Notes: a model not told the origin generated them from the letters alone. Positions 34,182-44,420 are shown, counted from the stretch's first letter. The stretch: 64,000 nt of DNA from Clostridium sp. (GCF_022482905.1 NZ_JAKVOI010000001.1:1055958-1119957); one strand, 5' to 3'. Numbers and translations: made by a program.

Positions 34182-35648
34182 TTGAGCATAAATATAAAAT
34201 CACCGGAAATTAAAATAAGAGAAACAAGACTTGGATCAATTACGGGCTTTTTTGGAAATGCATCCCAACTATGCGAAATGTCAAAGGGGAAAAGGCTTTG
34301 TGACAGAAAACATTCTTTCAGTCAATGCCTCGGATGCAGCTCGGGAAACGCACTTTGCCAGCTTGTAATGATACAGGATGCAGTTGTTATAAACCATGCT
34401 CCGCTTGGATGCTCGGCAGACTTTTCGGATTTTAATTTTACAAACAGAGTAGGCCAGAGAAAAAGAAATTTCAAACTTAGAAATGCCAGACTGCTGAGTA
34501 CAAATCTTGAAGAAAAGGACACTATTTATGGAGGGGGAGAAAAATTAAAGACTACAATAGAAGAAGCTTTTAACAGATTCAATCCCAAGGCAATTTTTAT
34601 AACTGCGTCCTGTGCATCTGGTATTATAGGAGATGATATAGAAACAATAGCTGAAGATGCAGAAAAAAAATTCAAAATACCTGTAGTGTATATTCCCTGC
34701 GAAGGGTTCAAGTCAAAGATGTGGACAACAGGCTTTGATGCTGCATATCATGGAATAATAAGAAAAATAGTCAAACCTCCTGTTAAAAAGCAAAAAGATC
34801 TAATAAATGTAATTAACTTCTGGGGAAGTGATATTTTTACAGATTTGTTTGGAAAAATAGGATTGAGGCCAAATTATATAGTTCCTTTCTCAACTATAGA
34901 GCAGCTTCAAAAAATGTCAGAGGCTGCAGCTACAGTTCAAATATGTCCTACACTTGGAACGTATCTTGCAGCAGCACTTGAGCAGGAATATGGAGTACAG
35001 GAGGTAAAGGCACCTCCTGCTTACGGAATAAAGGGAACGGATGAATGGTTTAGAGAACTTGGGAGAATTACAGGAAAAGAAGCCGAGGTAGAGGAATTGA
35101 TAAAATCTGAAAAGGAAAAAATATATCCTGAACTTGAAAAGCTGAGGAGCAGGTTAAAGGGTAAAAGGGCTTACATTACAGCTGGTGCGGCACATGGTCA
35201 CAGTTTGATGGCTCTTCTTGAAGACCTTGGAATGAAAATTGTGGGAGCATCCATATTTCACCATGATCCATGCTATGATAACGGGGCGGAAGCAGCTAAG
35301 AGCCTTGATCATGCAATAAATACCTACGGTGATATAGAGAATTTCAGTGTATGTGACAAGCAGGCATATGAACTGGTTAATTCGCTTAATAGATTGAAGC
35401 CTGATATATTTGTTGCACGACATGGCGGAATGTCAATTTGGGGAGCCAAGCTTGGAATACCAACCTTTTTAATGGGGGATGAGCAGTTTGGACTTGGATA
35501 TCAGGGATTGATAAATTACGGTAAGAAGGTTCTGGATGTACTTGAAACTCCTGAATTTGTAAAAAATATTGCAGCCCATGCAAAATTTCCGTATACTGAC
35601 TGGTGGTTCAAACAGAGGCCGGATACTTTTCTGAAGGAGGGAAAATAG
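34182..35648 (+). CDS. Nitrogenase-like catalytic D subunit, paralogue D1
   Basis: 488 aa from TTG 34182 behind AAGGGAGGA; an upstream in-frame start would lie inside the attenuator. The NifD-type P-cluster cysteines are Cys52 (CLGCSSG), Cys77 (APLGCSADF) and Cys144 (TASCASGIIGDD). Cys255 (VQICPTLGTYL) matches the cofactor ligand NifD Cys275. After CEGFK the residues equivalent to NifD Gln191 and His195 are Trp181 and Phe185 (WTTGFD), and the His442 position is not His (MGDEQFGLGYQG). It pairs with K1 in a MarDK-like reductase. The thioether substrate is inferred. Confidence 0.85.
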   Translation: MSINIKSPEIKIRETRLGSITGFFGNASQLCEMSKGKRLCDRKHSFSQCLGCSSGNALCQLVMIQDAVVINHAPLGCSADFSDFNFTNRVGQRKRNFKLRNARLLSTNLEEKDTIYGGGEKLKTTIEEAFNRFNPKAIFITASCASGIIGDDIETIAEDAEKKFKIPVVYIPCEGFKSKMWTTGFDAAYHGIIRKIVKPPVKKQKDLINVINFWGSDIFTDLFGKIGLRPNYIVPFSTIEQLQKMSEAAATVQICPTLGTYLAAALEQEYGVQEVKAPPAYGIKGTDEWFRELGRITGKEAEVEELIKSEKEKIYPELEKLRSRLKGKRAYITAGAAHGHSLMALLEDLGMKIVGASIFHHDPCYDNGAEAAKSLDHAINTYGDIENFSVCDKQAYELVNSLNRLKPDIFVARHGGMSIWGAKLGIPTFLMGDEQFGLGYQGLINYGKKVLDVLETPEFVKNIAAHAKFPYTDWWFKQRPDTFLKEGK

Positions 35649-35649
35649 C

Positions 35650-36978
35650 ATGCCTAAAATAGTTCAGGAACCAAGACATTATTGTACCCTCGGAGCCCAG
35701 CAGTCTGTAATTGCAATAAAAGGGGCAATGCCCATACTTCATTCAGGACCTGGATGTGGTGTGAAGTTATTTAGGGGACTCAGTACGGATTCCGGATATC
35801 AGGGTACAGGATATTCAGGCGGCGGAGTAATTCCATGTACAAACGCAACGGAGAGAGAAGTTGTATTTGGTGGAATAAAGAGGCTGCGTGAAGTCATTGA
35901 CGGAACATTAAAAGTATTAAAAGGAGATCTGTTTGTAGTACTGACAGGCTGCACATCCGATATAGTCGGAGATGATGTAGGCTCGTTGGTGGATGAATAT
36001 AAAAAAAAGGGCATACCGATAGTTTTTGCTGAAACAGGCGGCTTCAAGGGAAGTAATTTTAAGGGACATGAAGTAGTATTGAAGGCAATAATAGATCAAT
36101 TTGTCGGGGATAAAAAGCCTGAAGTTAGAAAGGGACTTGTAAATGTGTTTTCATCAATACCTTTTCAGGATACTTTTTGGGGGGGAAACCTTGGCAGCAT
36201 AAAACATCTGCTTGAAAAAATAGGGCTGGAAGTAAATATACTTTTCGGACCTGAATCAGGTGGAGTGGATGAATGGAAAACAATACCGGATGCAGAATTC
36301 AATATAGTGCTTTCTCCCTGGGTCGGAGTTGAAACTGCGGAGCTTTTGAAGGCAAAATATGGGACACCGTATCTGCACTATGCCATCCCTCCTATAGGGG
36401 CAAGGGAAACAAGCAGTTTTCTAAGGTCGGTTGCTGATTTTGCAGGACTTGACAAAGAAAGTGTAGAAAAGGTAATAAAAACCGAGGAAGATATTTTTTA
36501 TTATTACCTGGAAAGATCCGCCGACTTTTTTCTGGAATTCAGATACAGCATACCGGATAGATTCTTTAATATAACGGATTCATTCTATGCTTTGGGAATA
36601 AGCCAGTTTCTGTTGAATGAACTTGGCATTGTTCCCGGAGAGCAGTATATTACAGATGATACTCCAATTAAATATCAGGATTATATAAGGGATGAATTTA
36701 AAAAAATTTCAGATACAAGGGATTTTAAAATATTCTTTGAAATGGATGGAGAAAAAATAAATGAAAGACTCAGAAGATATGATTTGGGAACACACATTCC
36801 ATTAATACTTGGAAGCTCCTGGGACAGGGATATAGCTGAAGAATTGAAGGCATTCAGAATAAATATATCAATACCTGTCATGCACAGGCTTGTATTGAAT
36901 GGCGGTTATCTTGGATACAGCGGTGGACTGAGATTGATTGAGGATATATATGGCAATATTTTGGAGACTTATAAATAA
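35650..36978 (+). CDS. Nitrogenase-like K subunit, paralogue K1
   Basis: A 442-aa partner of D1, starting 1 nt after the D1 stop. The NifK-type P-cluster cysteines are Cys12 (HYCTLGAQQ), Cys36 (HSGPGCGVKL) and Cys101 (VLTGCTSDIVGDD). A Gly-rich loop GYQGTGYSGGGVIPCTN carries one further Cys (63). It forms the other half of the P-cluster interface. Attenuator 10 follows the stop. Confidence 0.85.
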   Translation: MPKIVQEPRHYCTLGAQQSVIAIKGAMPILHSGPGCGVKLFRGLSTDSGYQGTGYSGGGVIPCTNATEREVVFGGIKRLREVIDGTLKVLKGDLFVVLTGCTSDIVGDDVGSLVDEYKKKGIPIVFAETGGFKGSNFKGHEVVLKAIIDQFVGDKKPEVRKGLVNVFSSIPFQDTFWGGNLGSIKHLLEKIGLEVNILFGPESGGVDEWKTIPDAEFNIVLSPWVGVETAELLKAKYGTPYLHYAIPPIGARETSSFLRSVADFAGLDKESVEKVIKTEEDIFYYYLERSADFFLEFRYSIPDRFFNITDSFYALGISQFLLNELGIVPGEQYITDDTPIKYQDYIRDEFKKISDTRDFKIFFEMDGEKINERLRRYDLGTHIPLILGSSWDRDIAEELKAFRINISIPVMHRLVLNGGYLGYSGGLRLIEDIYGNILETYK

Positions 36979-36981
36979 TAA

Positions 36982-37060
36982 TTGATTGACTAGAAAACTA
37001 GAGGTCAAATTTCTTGTTGTGAGAACACAGTTCTCTTACAGGCAAATTTGATCTTTTTAT
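36982..37060 (+). promoter_or_regulatory. Conserved hairpin attenuator, copy 10 (before nifX-like/metY/D2-K2/D3-K3)
   Basis: GATTGA, CTAG-AAAA-CTAG, then AGGTCAAATTT pairing with AAATTTGATCTT, followed by T5. Confidence 0.83.
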
Positions 37061-37093
37061 TATGGAATTATTTAAAAGGAAGGATTTGATATC

Positions 37094-37450
37094 ATGTATA
37101 AAATTGCAGTTGCGAGTAGTAATGGAGAAATAATAGACCAGCATTTTGGACAGGCCAATCAGTTCTATATATATGAAGTGAACGATGCTGACTACAAATT
37201 TGTGGAGCTTCGCAAATTGGAAAATGTGCCGGAAAATTTCAACTCTGATCATGATAAATTTTTATATATTATAAAAGCACTTTCAGGATGCAGAATTGTC
37301 GTCGTCAGCCAGATAGGTCAGGGGGCAATCAAGTTTTTAGGGAAAAACGGTATACATGCTTTTGACGTAGAGGGACCTATAGATTATGCCCTGAAAAAAC
37401 TTGTGGAATACTATTATAAAGTAGACAAGATAGATAGATATTGCAATTAA
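37094..37450 (+). CDS. NifX/NafY-like cofactor-binding protein
   Basis: A 118-aa protein of the dinitrogenase iron-molybdenum cofactor-binding family. It begins KIAVASSNGEIIDQHFGQAN, the typical start with the His-Phe-Gly cofactor-contact motif, and continues FYIYEV. These small proteins carry NifB-co or related clusters between NifB and the catalytic subunits. It resembles the C-terminal domain of the NifB protein at 45639. It is first in a unit with a metY-like gene and pairs D2-K2 and D3-K3. Confidence 0.85.
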   Translation: MYKIAVASSNGEIIDQHFGQANQFYIYEVNDADYKFVELRKLENVPENFNSDHDKFLYIIKALSGCRIVVVSQIGQGAIKFLGKNGIHAFDVEGPIDYALKKLVEYYYKVDKIDRYCN

Positions 37451-37476
37451 AAATATAAAATCAAGGAGAGTTTGAT

Positions 37477-38778
37477 ATGTCTGAAGAAAAAGATTATGAA
37501 TTTGAAACACTTCAGCTTAGAGCTGGATACAAACCTGAAGAACATAATTATGCATGTACAGTTCCAATCTATCAAACCGCATCTTTTAATATTGGTGATA
37601 CGGATAGGCTCCAGAGATTGAAATCACGAGAGGAGAATGGATTTTTTTATACAAGGAGCGGAAATCCTACTCTTAATATACTTGAAAAGAGAATAACAGC
37701 ACTTGAGGGAGGAACGGCTGCTATTGCTGTTTCGTCGGGAATGGCTGCAGTAGCTTATTCTCTATTGAATGCAGCAGAAGGCGGGGGAGAAATAATTGCA
37801 GTGTATTCAATATATGCAGGTTCATATAATTTACTGGAGCATACACTGCCAAAATTTGGTGTTAAAGTAAAATGGATAGAGAATCCCTATGATACGGAAT
37901 CTTTTAAAAATGCAATAACAGAGAATACCAAATGCATATTCATAGAATCAATAGGCAATCCATTGATAAATGTCATAGATATAGAAACTATAGCAAATAT
38001 AGCTCATGAAGAAAATATTCCACTTATTGTCGACAATACTTTTGCAACATCTTATCTTTTAAAACCATTTGAGTTTGGAGCTGATATAGTTGTTTATTCA
38101 TCTACCAAATCCCTGGCAGGACATGGATCTACACTTGGAGGTTTGATTGTGGAAAATAATAAATTCGATTGGAGCAGTGGAAAATTTCCGCATTTTACAG
38201 AACCTGATTATAAAGTGGAAAATAAAAATTTGCTTGAAGTTTTTCCTGATGCACCTTTTACAGCAAGGGTAAGGCTGCACTATTTATCTGAACTTGGAGC
38301 AGTTCTAAGTCCATTCAATGCTTTTTTAATACTGCAGGGAATAGAAACATTATCTGTAAGAATTGAGAGAGAAGTTGAGAACACAGAAAAAATTATAGAC
38401 CATCTATTAAATCACCCACAGGTTTCATGGGTAAGTTATCCTAATATAAAGGATGAAAGAAATTACAGAAACAGGGAGCTTTCAGAAAAGTATTTACCTA
38501 AGGGAGCAGGAAGTATATTTTCTTTTGGGTTTAAAGGAAGTCAGGAAGATATAAATAAATTTTTAAATAGTTTAAAGGTATTTAGTTTTCTTGTAAATGT
38601 TGGAGATTCAAAATCACTTGTTATACAGCCTTCCCGAACTACACATTCTTCTTTGAGTGAAGAACGGAGGGAAAAGGCAGGAGCTTTTGAAAATGCATTG
38701 AGGGTGTCTGTTGGACTGGAAAATGTTAATGATTTGATTTCAGATCTCGACCAGGCGTTTGAAAAATCACTGCAGTAA
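37477..38778 (+). CDS. Cys/Met-metabolism PLP enzyme, O-acetylhomoserine sulfhydrylase-like
   Basis: A 433-aa paralogue of the 20351 protein. It has YTRSGNPTLNILEKRITALE, AVSSGMAAVAYSLLNA, VDNTFATSYLLKPFEFGADI and the PLP lysine in YSSTKSLAGHGSTLGG. In this family it would add sulfide or methanethiol to O-acetylhomoserine. It lies between the NifX-like gene and D2, which supports a methanethiol-to-methionine route fed by the nitrogenase-like enzymes. Active-site motifs are intact, so it is probably functional. Confidence 0.87.
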   Translation: MSEEKDYEFETLQLRAGYKPEEHNYACTVPIYQTASFNIGDTDRLQRLKSREENGFFYTRSGNPTLNILEKRITALEGGTAAIAVSSGMAAVAYSLLNAAEGGGEIIAVYSIYAGSYNLLEHTLPKFGVKVKWIENPYDTESFKNAITENTKCIFIESIGNPLINVIDIETIANIAHEENIPLIVDNTFATSYLLKPFEFGADIVVYSSTKSLAGHGSTLGGLIVENNKFDWSSGKFPHFTEPDYKVENKNLLEVFPDAPFTARVRLHYLSELGAVLSPFNAFLILQGIETLSVRIEREVENTEKIIDHLLNHPQVSWVSYPNIKDERNYRNRELSEKYLPKGAGSIFSFGFKGSQEDINKFLNSLKVFSFLVNVGDSKSLVIQPSRTTHSSLSEERREKAGAFENALRVSVGLENVNDLISDLDQAFEKSLQ

Positions 38779-38806
38779 AATGATTATTTGATTTGGAGGA
38801 GATAGT

Positions 38807-40237
38807 ATGAGTGTAGATATAGAAAAGGCTTCAGTTGAAGTGAGAGAAAGAAGGCTCGGTTCTATAACAGGATATTATGGTACTGCATCCAATCTGCGTG
38901 AAAGTTACAGCAATAAAACTCTTAAAAACTATGAGAGGAAGTTTACACAGTGTATATCCTGCAGTGCAAATCAGGTTATGAACCAGCTTTGCTGTATTCA
39001 GGATGCAGCAATTGTAGAGCATGGTCCTGCAGGCTGCAGCGGCGATATCCCGGGTCGTAATCTTGCTTATAGAACTGGAAGCAGAAACAGAAATCTAAAA
39101 GTGTCAAACTTGAAATATATAAATACAAACTTAACTGAAAAAGATATGGTTTATGGAGGTATCCCAAAGCTTGAAAGAGCAGTCAGGGAAGCAAAGAGAA
39201 GATTTGATCCAAAAGCAATATTTGTGACGACAACATGTGCTTCTGCCATAATAGGGGATGATATTGAAAGCATAGTTGATAAACTTGAAAAAGAATTGAA
39301 TGTACCGGTAGTGACGATATATTGCGAGGGATTTCGATCTTCGATCTGGGCTACAGGATTTGATGCCGCATATCATGGGATTTTGAGAAAGATCGTAAAA
39401 CCTGCAATAAAGAAAAAAAGTGATGAAGTGAATATAATTAATTTTCAAGGCAAGGACATATTTACTCCTCTTCTTGGAAAACTCGGGCTTAAAGTGAACT
39501 ATATTGTACCATTTACGACCATAGAAAGTTTGAGCCGCATATCGGAAGCAGCAGCTACCCTGCAGATATGTTCAACCCTGGGAACATATCTTGCGTCAGG
39601 ACTTGAAAAATATTTTGGAGTTCCGGAAGTAAAGGCACCGGCACCATATGGAATATCAGGTTTTAACGCATGGCTCAGGGAGCTTGGAAAGGTAGTTCAC
39701 AAGGAGAAACAAGTGGAGGATTTGATAGAAGAGGAAAGGGGGAGGACAAAAGATAGAATAGCTGAACTCAGAGAAAAGCTGAATGGTAAAAAGGTGCTTA
39801 TAGGTGCAGGTGCAGCCCATGGACATGGACTTGTAGCCATAATTAAAGATCTTGGAATGGAGCTTTCAGAAAATTGTACATGGCATCATGATCCTGTATT
39901 TGACAATAATGATGAAAGATCGGATACCCTTAAAAGTGATATAAACAATTATGGCGATTTTAAAATATCCGTGTGCAATAAACAATCTTTTGAAATAGTA
40001 AGAAGATTATATAAATATAGGCCTGATATTTATATAGCCAGGCATACAGGTACAATATGGGCTACAAAGCTTGGAATACCATCATTTCTTATGGGAGATG
40101 AGCACTTTGGAATCGGATATGATGGATTGATAAATTATGGAGAATTGATTCTGGATACTATAAGCAATCCGTCTTTTGTAAAGGGAATATCGGCACATAA
40201 CGAACTTCCATATACAGATGATTTTTTAAGGGGGTAG
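38807..40237 (+). CDS. Nitrogenase-like catalytic D subunit, paralogue D2
   Basis: 476 aa, ATG behind GGAGGAG. P-cluster cysteines Cys52 (CISCSANQ), Cys77 (GPAGCSGD) and Cys144 (TTTCASAIIGDD); cofactor Cys255 (LQICSTLGTYL). CEGFRSSIWATGFDAAYHG again has Trp/Phe in place of NifD Gln191/His195, and MGDEHFGIGYDG stands where His442 would be. It follows the metY-like gene by 28 nt and overlaps nothing. It pairs with K2. Confidence 0.85.
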   Translation: MSVDIEKASVEVRERRLGSITGYYGTASNLRESYSNKTLKNYERKFTQCISCSANQVMNQLCCIQDAAIVEHGPAGCSGDIPGRNLAYRTGSRNRNLKVSNLKYINTNLTEKDMVYGGIPKLERAVREAKRRFDPKAIFVTTTCASAIIGDDIESIVDKLEKELNVPVVTIYCEGFRSSIWATGFDAAYHGILRKIVKPAIKKKSDEVNIINFQGKDIFTPLLGKLGLKVNYIVPFTTIESLSRISEAAATLQICSTLGTYLASGLEKYFGVPEVKAPAPYGISGFNAWLRELGKVVHKEKQVEDLIEEERGRTKDRIAELREKLNGKKVLIGAGAAHGHGLVAIIKDLGMELSENCTWHHDPVFDNNDERSDTLKSDINNYGDFKISVCNKQSFEIVRRLYKYRPDIYIARHTGTIWATKLGIPSFLMGDEHFGIGYDGLINYGELILDTISNPSFVKGISAHNELPYTDDFLRG

Positions 40238-40241
40238 AAAA

Positions 40242-41564
40242 ATGGATGAACTACTTGAGGAACCAAGGCATTTTTGTGCACTTGGAGCACAGCAGACGGT
40301 TTCAGCCATAGAAGGAGCCATTCCAATACTGCATGCCGGACCTGGCTGCAGTGCAAAGCTGTTTGCCGGAATGGCAGGCTGCGGTGGATATCAGGGAACT
40401 GGATACGCAGGAGGAGATGCCATTCCCTGCAGCAATATGGTTGAAAGAGATGTGGTTTTTGGTGGAAAAAAGAAATTGAAAGAACTTATAGAGGGAACTC
40501 TTGGAATAATGAAGGGAGACTTCTTTGTAGTTCTTACAGGATGTACCTCGGATATAATAGGTGAGGATGTGGGAAGTATAGTAGGAGAATTTCAGAGAAA
40601 GGGAGTTCCAATAGTGTATGCAGAGACCGGTGGATTTAAGGGTGATTCGTATGCAGGCCATGAATTGGTCATGGAAGCCATAATAAATCAGTATCTGAAA
40701 GATGACGGCAGAAGAATCCCGGGGCTTGTCAATATATTTTCATCAGTTCCCATGCATGACCCGTTTTGGGAAGGCGATTTGAGGGAGATAAAGAAATTGC
40801 TCGGGAGCATAGGTCTTAAGGCAAATATATTATTTGGATATGACAGTGGAGGGATAAATGCAATAAATGACATACCCCATGCTGAGTTCAATATAGTCCT
40901 GTCACCCTGGATAGGAATAAAGACAGCCGAGCTTTTGAAGAAAAAATTTGACACACCTTATATTCACTGCCCTGTACTTCCTATTGGAGGAGCTGAAACT
41001 TCAAAATTTTTGAGGAAAATTGCAGAATTTGCAGGTGTTGATAAAAAAATTGTAGACAGAGTAGTGGAAAGGGAAGAAAATGAGTATTATCATTATTTAA
41101 CCAGATTTGCAGATTTTTTTGTAGAATTCAGATATGATCTTCCCAAAAGATTTTTTAATATAAATGATTCCATATATGCACTGGCTATAAGCAAATTTTT
41201 ATCAAATGATCTTGGACTCCTGCCGGGACATCAATTTATAACAGAGGATGTACCCAAGGTGTTTAGAGAGAATATCAGGAGCTATTTTAAAAATATTGCT
41301 CCAGGTATACCCTGTGAAATAACTTTTTCTCAGGACGGGGGAGTAATCAATGAAAAATTATCGGCATTTCATATAAAAACAGTACCGTTGATACTTGGAA
41401 GTTCATGGGATGTAGATATTGCTTCAAAGCTTGGAGGTATAAATTTAAGTGTTGCACTGCCTGTATCGGACAGAATAGTACTTGATCACAATTATGTTGG
41501 ATATACTGGAGGTCTGAATTTAATAGAAGATATATACAATAAAATACTGTCAAGACATAGTTAG
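40242..41564 (+). CDS. Nitrogenase-like K subunit, paralogue K2
   Basis: 440 aa, starting 4 nt after D2. NifK-type cysteines: HFCALGAQQT, HAGPGCSAKL and VLTGCTSDIIGED. The Gly-rich loop GYQGTGYAGGDAIPCSN is like that of K1. It should form an alpha2beta2 enzyme with D2 using electrons from the NifH at 44728. Confidence 0.85.
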   Translation: MDELLEEPRHFCALGAQQTVSAIEGAIPILHAGPGCSAKLFAGMAGCGGYQGTGYAGGDAIPCSNMVERDVVFGGKKKLKELIEGTLGIMKGDFFVVLTGCTSDIIGEDVGSIVGEFQRKGVPIVYAETGGFKGDSYAGHELVMEAIINQYLKDDGRRIPGLVNIFSSVPMHDPFWEGDLREIKKLLGSIGLKANILFGYDSGGINAINDIPHAEFNIVLSPWIGIKTAELLKKKFDTPYIHCPVLPIGGAETSKFLRKIAEFAGVDKKIVDRVVEREENEYYHYLTRFADFFVEFRYDLPKRFFNINDSIYALAISKFLSNDLGLLPGHQFITEDVPKVFRENIRSYFKNIAPGIPCEITFSQDGGVINEKLSAFHIKTVPLILGSSWDVDIASKLGGINLSVALPVSDRIVLDHNYVGYTGGLNLIEDIYNKILSRHS

Positions 41565-41576
41565 GAGGTAATTTTT

Positions 41577-43061
41577 ATGTCAATCAATTTGAAAAACTCT
41601 CTTGCACCGTCGAGAGAAAGCCGACTGGGAGCAATTACGGGTTACGTGGGAAATCTCAATGACCTTGTAAGCAGATCCCAAAATGGTACTTTGAACAACA
41701 GGGAGAGATGTTTCAGCCAGTCAAGCTCCTGCAATGCAGGCTGTGCACTTGGACAGCTGTCTGGGATAAGGGATATTGCCGTAATAAACCATGCTCCCTC
41801 GGGATGTACTGCCATGGCTGCCAACATAAATGTAACAAACAGCCAGATGGCAGCTAAAAGGGGAATTGTAAACAACACTGTATTTGTGGGAACCGATATG
41901 AATGAAAGGGATACTGTATTTGGTGCAGCAGGTAGCCTTGGAGATATCATAAGAGAGGTATATGAAAGATACAAGCCTAAAGCCATATTTGTAGGAACAT
42001 CCTGTGCTTCCGGAATTATAGGTGAGGATGTAGATAGTGTAATTGAAAAATCAAGGGAGGAAATACCGGTTCCCATAGCGGCAGTGCACTGTGAAGGTTT
42101 CAGATCCAGAGTGTGGGCATCAGGTTTTGATGCATCGGATCATGCAGTCCTAACGAGTATTGTAAAACCGCCCCTACAAAAACGAAATATAATAAATTTC
42201 AAAAACTTTTATGAAAGTGCACGAAACGAAATAACCGATATATTTGCAAATTTTGGAGTAAAACCCGTGTTCCTGTATCAGAATTCAACTGTAGAGGAGC
42301 TGGAACACCTGTCAGAGTCACTTGCCACTGTATGTATATGCGGTACTCTTGGAACATACCTTGGAAACGGGCTCGAGGAGAAATATGGAGTTCCCTATAT
42401 AAGGACCATAAATCCACTTGGTGTTACCGGTTTTGAAACATGGCTGAGGCAGATAGGAAAGGTAATAAAAAAGGAAAGTGAAGTTGAAAATTATATAGAA
42501 GGGGAAAGGAAAAAATATATCCCCAAAATAGAAAAGGTTAAAGAGGAGTTGAAAGGACTCCGTGCAGTTCTTGGAATGGGACCCGGCTATACCTTTGAAG
42601 TTGCGAGAGTGCTCCAGGAACTTGGAATTGAAGTAGTATGGGCGGCATCCTGGCATTATGACAGAAAACATGACAATAATAATCTTCCGCCTGCAGCCAG
42701 CTATCTGTATAAAAATTCACCTGACAATATAAAGCTGAGTGTAACTGAGCAGCAAAACTATGAAGTGCTAAATATATTGAATGAATACAAGCCGGACATA
42801 TATTTTTCGAGACATCCAGGTACTACTGTGTGGGCAATAAAACAGGGTGTTCCTGCACTCTGTGTAAATGACGAGTATATGATATTTGGTTACAGAGGAA
42901 CACTGAATTTTGCATATAGTGTTCTTGATACCATTAAAAATAGAAGCTTTGAGAAAAATCTTGCCTCAAGGGTAAAGCTCCCGTACACGGATTGGTGGTA
43001 CAAGCAGAAAAACTCGGCATTTTTCAAAAAATACAAAGCAGAAAAGGAAAAGGTGAAGTAA
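41577..43061 (+). CDS. Nitrogenase-like catalytic D subunit, paralogue D3
   Basis: 494 aa, ATG behind AGGAGGT. Cys52 (SSSCNAGCAL), Cys77 (APSGCTAM), Cys143 (GTSCASGIIGED) and cofactor-type Cys (VCICGTLGTYL). CEGFRSRVWASGFDASDH keeps Trp/Phe. The region corresponding to His442 is VNDEYMIFGYRG. D3 differs from D1/D2/D7 in its N-terminus (SRESRLGAITGYVGN) and groups by eye with D4 (RHPGTTVWAIK). Same unit as D2-K2. Confidence 0.84.
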   Translation: MSINLKNSLAPSRESRLGAITGYVGNLNDLVSRSQNGTLNNRERCFSQSSSCNAGCALGQLSGIRDIAVINHAPSGCTAMAANINVTNSQMAAKRGIVNNTVFVGTDMNERDTVFGAAGSLGDIIREVYERYKPKAIFVGTSCASGIIGEDVDSVIEKSREEIPVPIAAVHCEGFRSRVWASGFDASDHAVLTSIVKPPLQKRNIINFKNFYESARNEITDIFANFGVKPVFLYQNSTVEELEHLSESLATVCICGTLGTYLGNGLEEKYGVPYIRTINPLGVTGFETWLRQIGKVIKKESEVENYIEGERKKYIPKIEKVKEELKGLRAVLGMGPGYTFEVARVLQELGIEVVWAASWHYDRKHDNNNLPPAASYLYKNSPDNIKLSVTEQQNYEVLNILNEYKPDIYFSRHPGTTVWAIKQGVPALCVNDEYMIFGYRGTLNFAYSVLDTIKNRSFEKNLASRVKLPYTDWWYKQKNSAFFKKYKAEKEKVK

Positions 43062-43062
43062 T

Positions 43063-44361
43063 ATGTCAAAAATACTGGACCAGCCAAGATATAAATGTGC
43101 CATGGCTGCCATGCAGACTGTACATGGAATAACAAATGCTATTCCAATCCTGCATTCCGGCCCTGGATGCGCAGAAAAACTTGAGAGGGATTTTGGAAGC
43201 TCGGGACATTTTTCATCCCATATATTTCCCTGCACAAATATAAGTGAAAAAGAGGTAATATTCGGAGGCGAAAAAAAACTGAAAGAAACTATAGAAAATG
43301 CACTGAAGGTCGTTGATGCAGACCTGTATGTAGTTCTTACCAGCTGCAGCTCGGAAATAGTCGGAGATGATTCGGAGGAAATTGTAAAATCATTCAAGAA
43401 CTCAGAAAAACCGGTTATATACGCCTCGACACCGGGATTTAAAGGGAATAATTATCTCGGACACGAGTGGGTTGTAAAGGCGATAATAGAACAGTATTTA
43501 AAACCTTCGGATAAAAAGACAAAGGGACTTGTAAATATATGGGCAGGTATTCCCCTTCATGACCCATTCTGGGCAGGAAATTTGAGAGAACTTGAGAACC
43601 TCGTTTCACAGCTTGGACTGACACCTAATACAATATTTGGATATGGAAGAGGGATAAAAAATATAGACAAGATACCGGAAGCCGAATTCAATCTTCTGGT
43701 ATCGCCCTGGGTTGGAATTGAAAATATGGAACTTTTAAAGAGCAAATTTGGTACTCCATATTTCCACTACCCGGTTCTTCCCATAGGAGCTTTTGAAACT
43801 AGCAAATTTTTGAGAGCTGTAGGTGAATTTGCAGGAATAGACGGAAAAAAGGTTGAAAAAATTGTAAACAGGAATGAAGAAGAATATTATTACTATATAG
43901 AGAGATTCGCAGATGTATTTCTGGAAACCCGTGTTATGTCCAAAAGATTTGTTGTGGTTTCCGATTCGCAGTATACTCTGGCTGTGACGAAGTTTTTGAT
44001 AAACGATCTTGGACTGTTTCCATCTAAGCAGTATATAATTGATGATGCACCTCTAAAATATCAAGATGACATAAAAGGATATTTTAAAGAATTAAACGAT
44101 GGTATAGAAGCAGAAGTAGAGTTTACAACGGACGGCTACAAAATAGATGAGGAGATCAGAAACACGGATTATTATGGATATCCGCTGATAATAGGAAGCT
44201 CGTGGGAGAAAAAGATTGCCAGTGAGACAAAAGCACATTATATAACGATATCATGGCCTGTTTTTGAGAGGCTCATAATAAGCAGCTCCTATGTAGGCTA
44301 TAATGGAGGCCTTAGGCTGTTGGAAGACATATATTCAGTGGTGCTTACTAGATTTAATTAA
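43063..44361 (+). CDS. Nitrogenase-like K subunit, paralogue K3 (divergent)
   Basis: 432 aa, starting 1 nt after D3. P-cluster cysteines are present: YKCAMAAMQT, HSGPGCAEKL and VLTSCSSEIVGDD. The Gly-rich GYQGTGYxGG loop of the other K proteins is replaced by a shorter SSGHFSSHIFPCTN. That makes K3 the most divergent K protein in the window and suggests a different substrate or partner surface. It ends the D2-K3 unit. Confidence 0.83.
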   Translation: MSKILDQPRYKCAMAAMQTVHGITNAIPILHSGPGCAEKLERDFGSSGHFSSHIFPCTNISEKEVIFGGEKKLKETIENALKVVDADLYVVLTSCSSEIVGDDSEEIVKSFKNSEKPVIYASTPGFKGNNYLGHEWVVKAIIEQYLKPSDKKTKGLVNIWAGIPLHDPFWAGNLRELENLVSQLGLTPNTIFGYGRGIKNIDKIPEAEFNLLVSPWVGIENMELLKSKFGTPYFHYPVLPIGAFETSKFLRAVGEFAGIDGKKVEKIVNRNEEEYYYYIERFADVFLETRVMSKRFVVVSDSQYTLAVTKFLINDLGLFPSKQYIIDDAPLKYQDDIKGYFKELNDGIEAEVEFTTDGYKIDEEIRNTDYYGYPLIIGSSWEKKIASETKAHYITISWPVFERLIISSSYVGYNGGLRLLEDIYSVVLTRFN

Positions 44362-44391
44362 TAAATAAATCAAAAAAAGTTAAATTTGCTA

Positions 44392-44420
44392 TTGACAATT
44401 ATATTTAAATTAAGTATGAT
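44392..44420 (+). promoter_or_regulatory. Sigma-A promoter for the nifH leader
   Basis: TTGACA 44392-44397 and TATGAT 44415-44420 with a 17-nt spacer. Confidence 0.75.
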
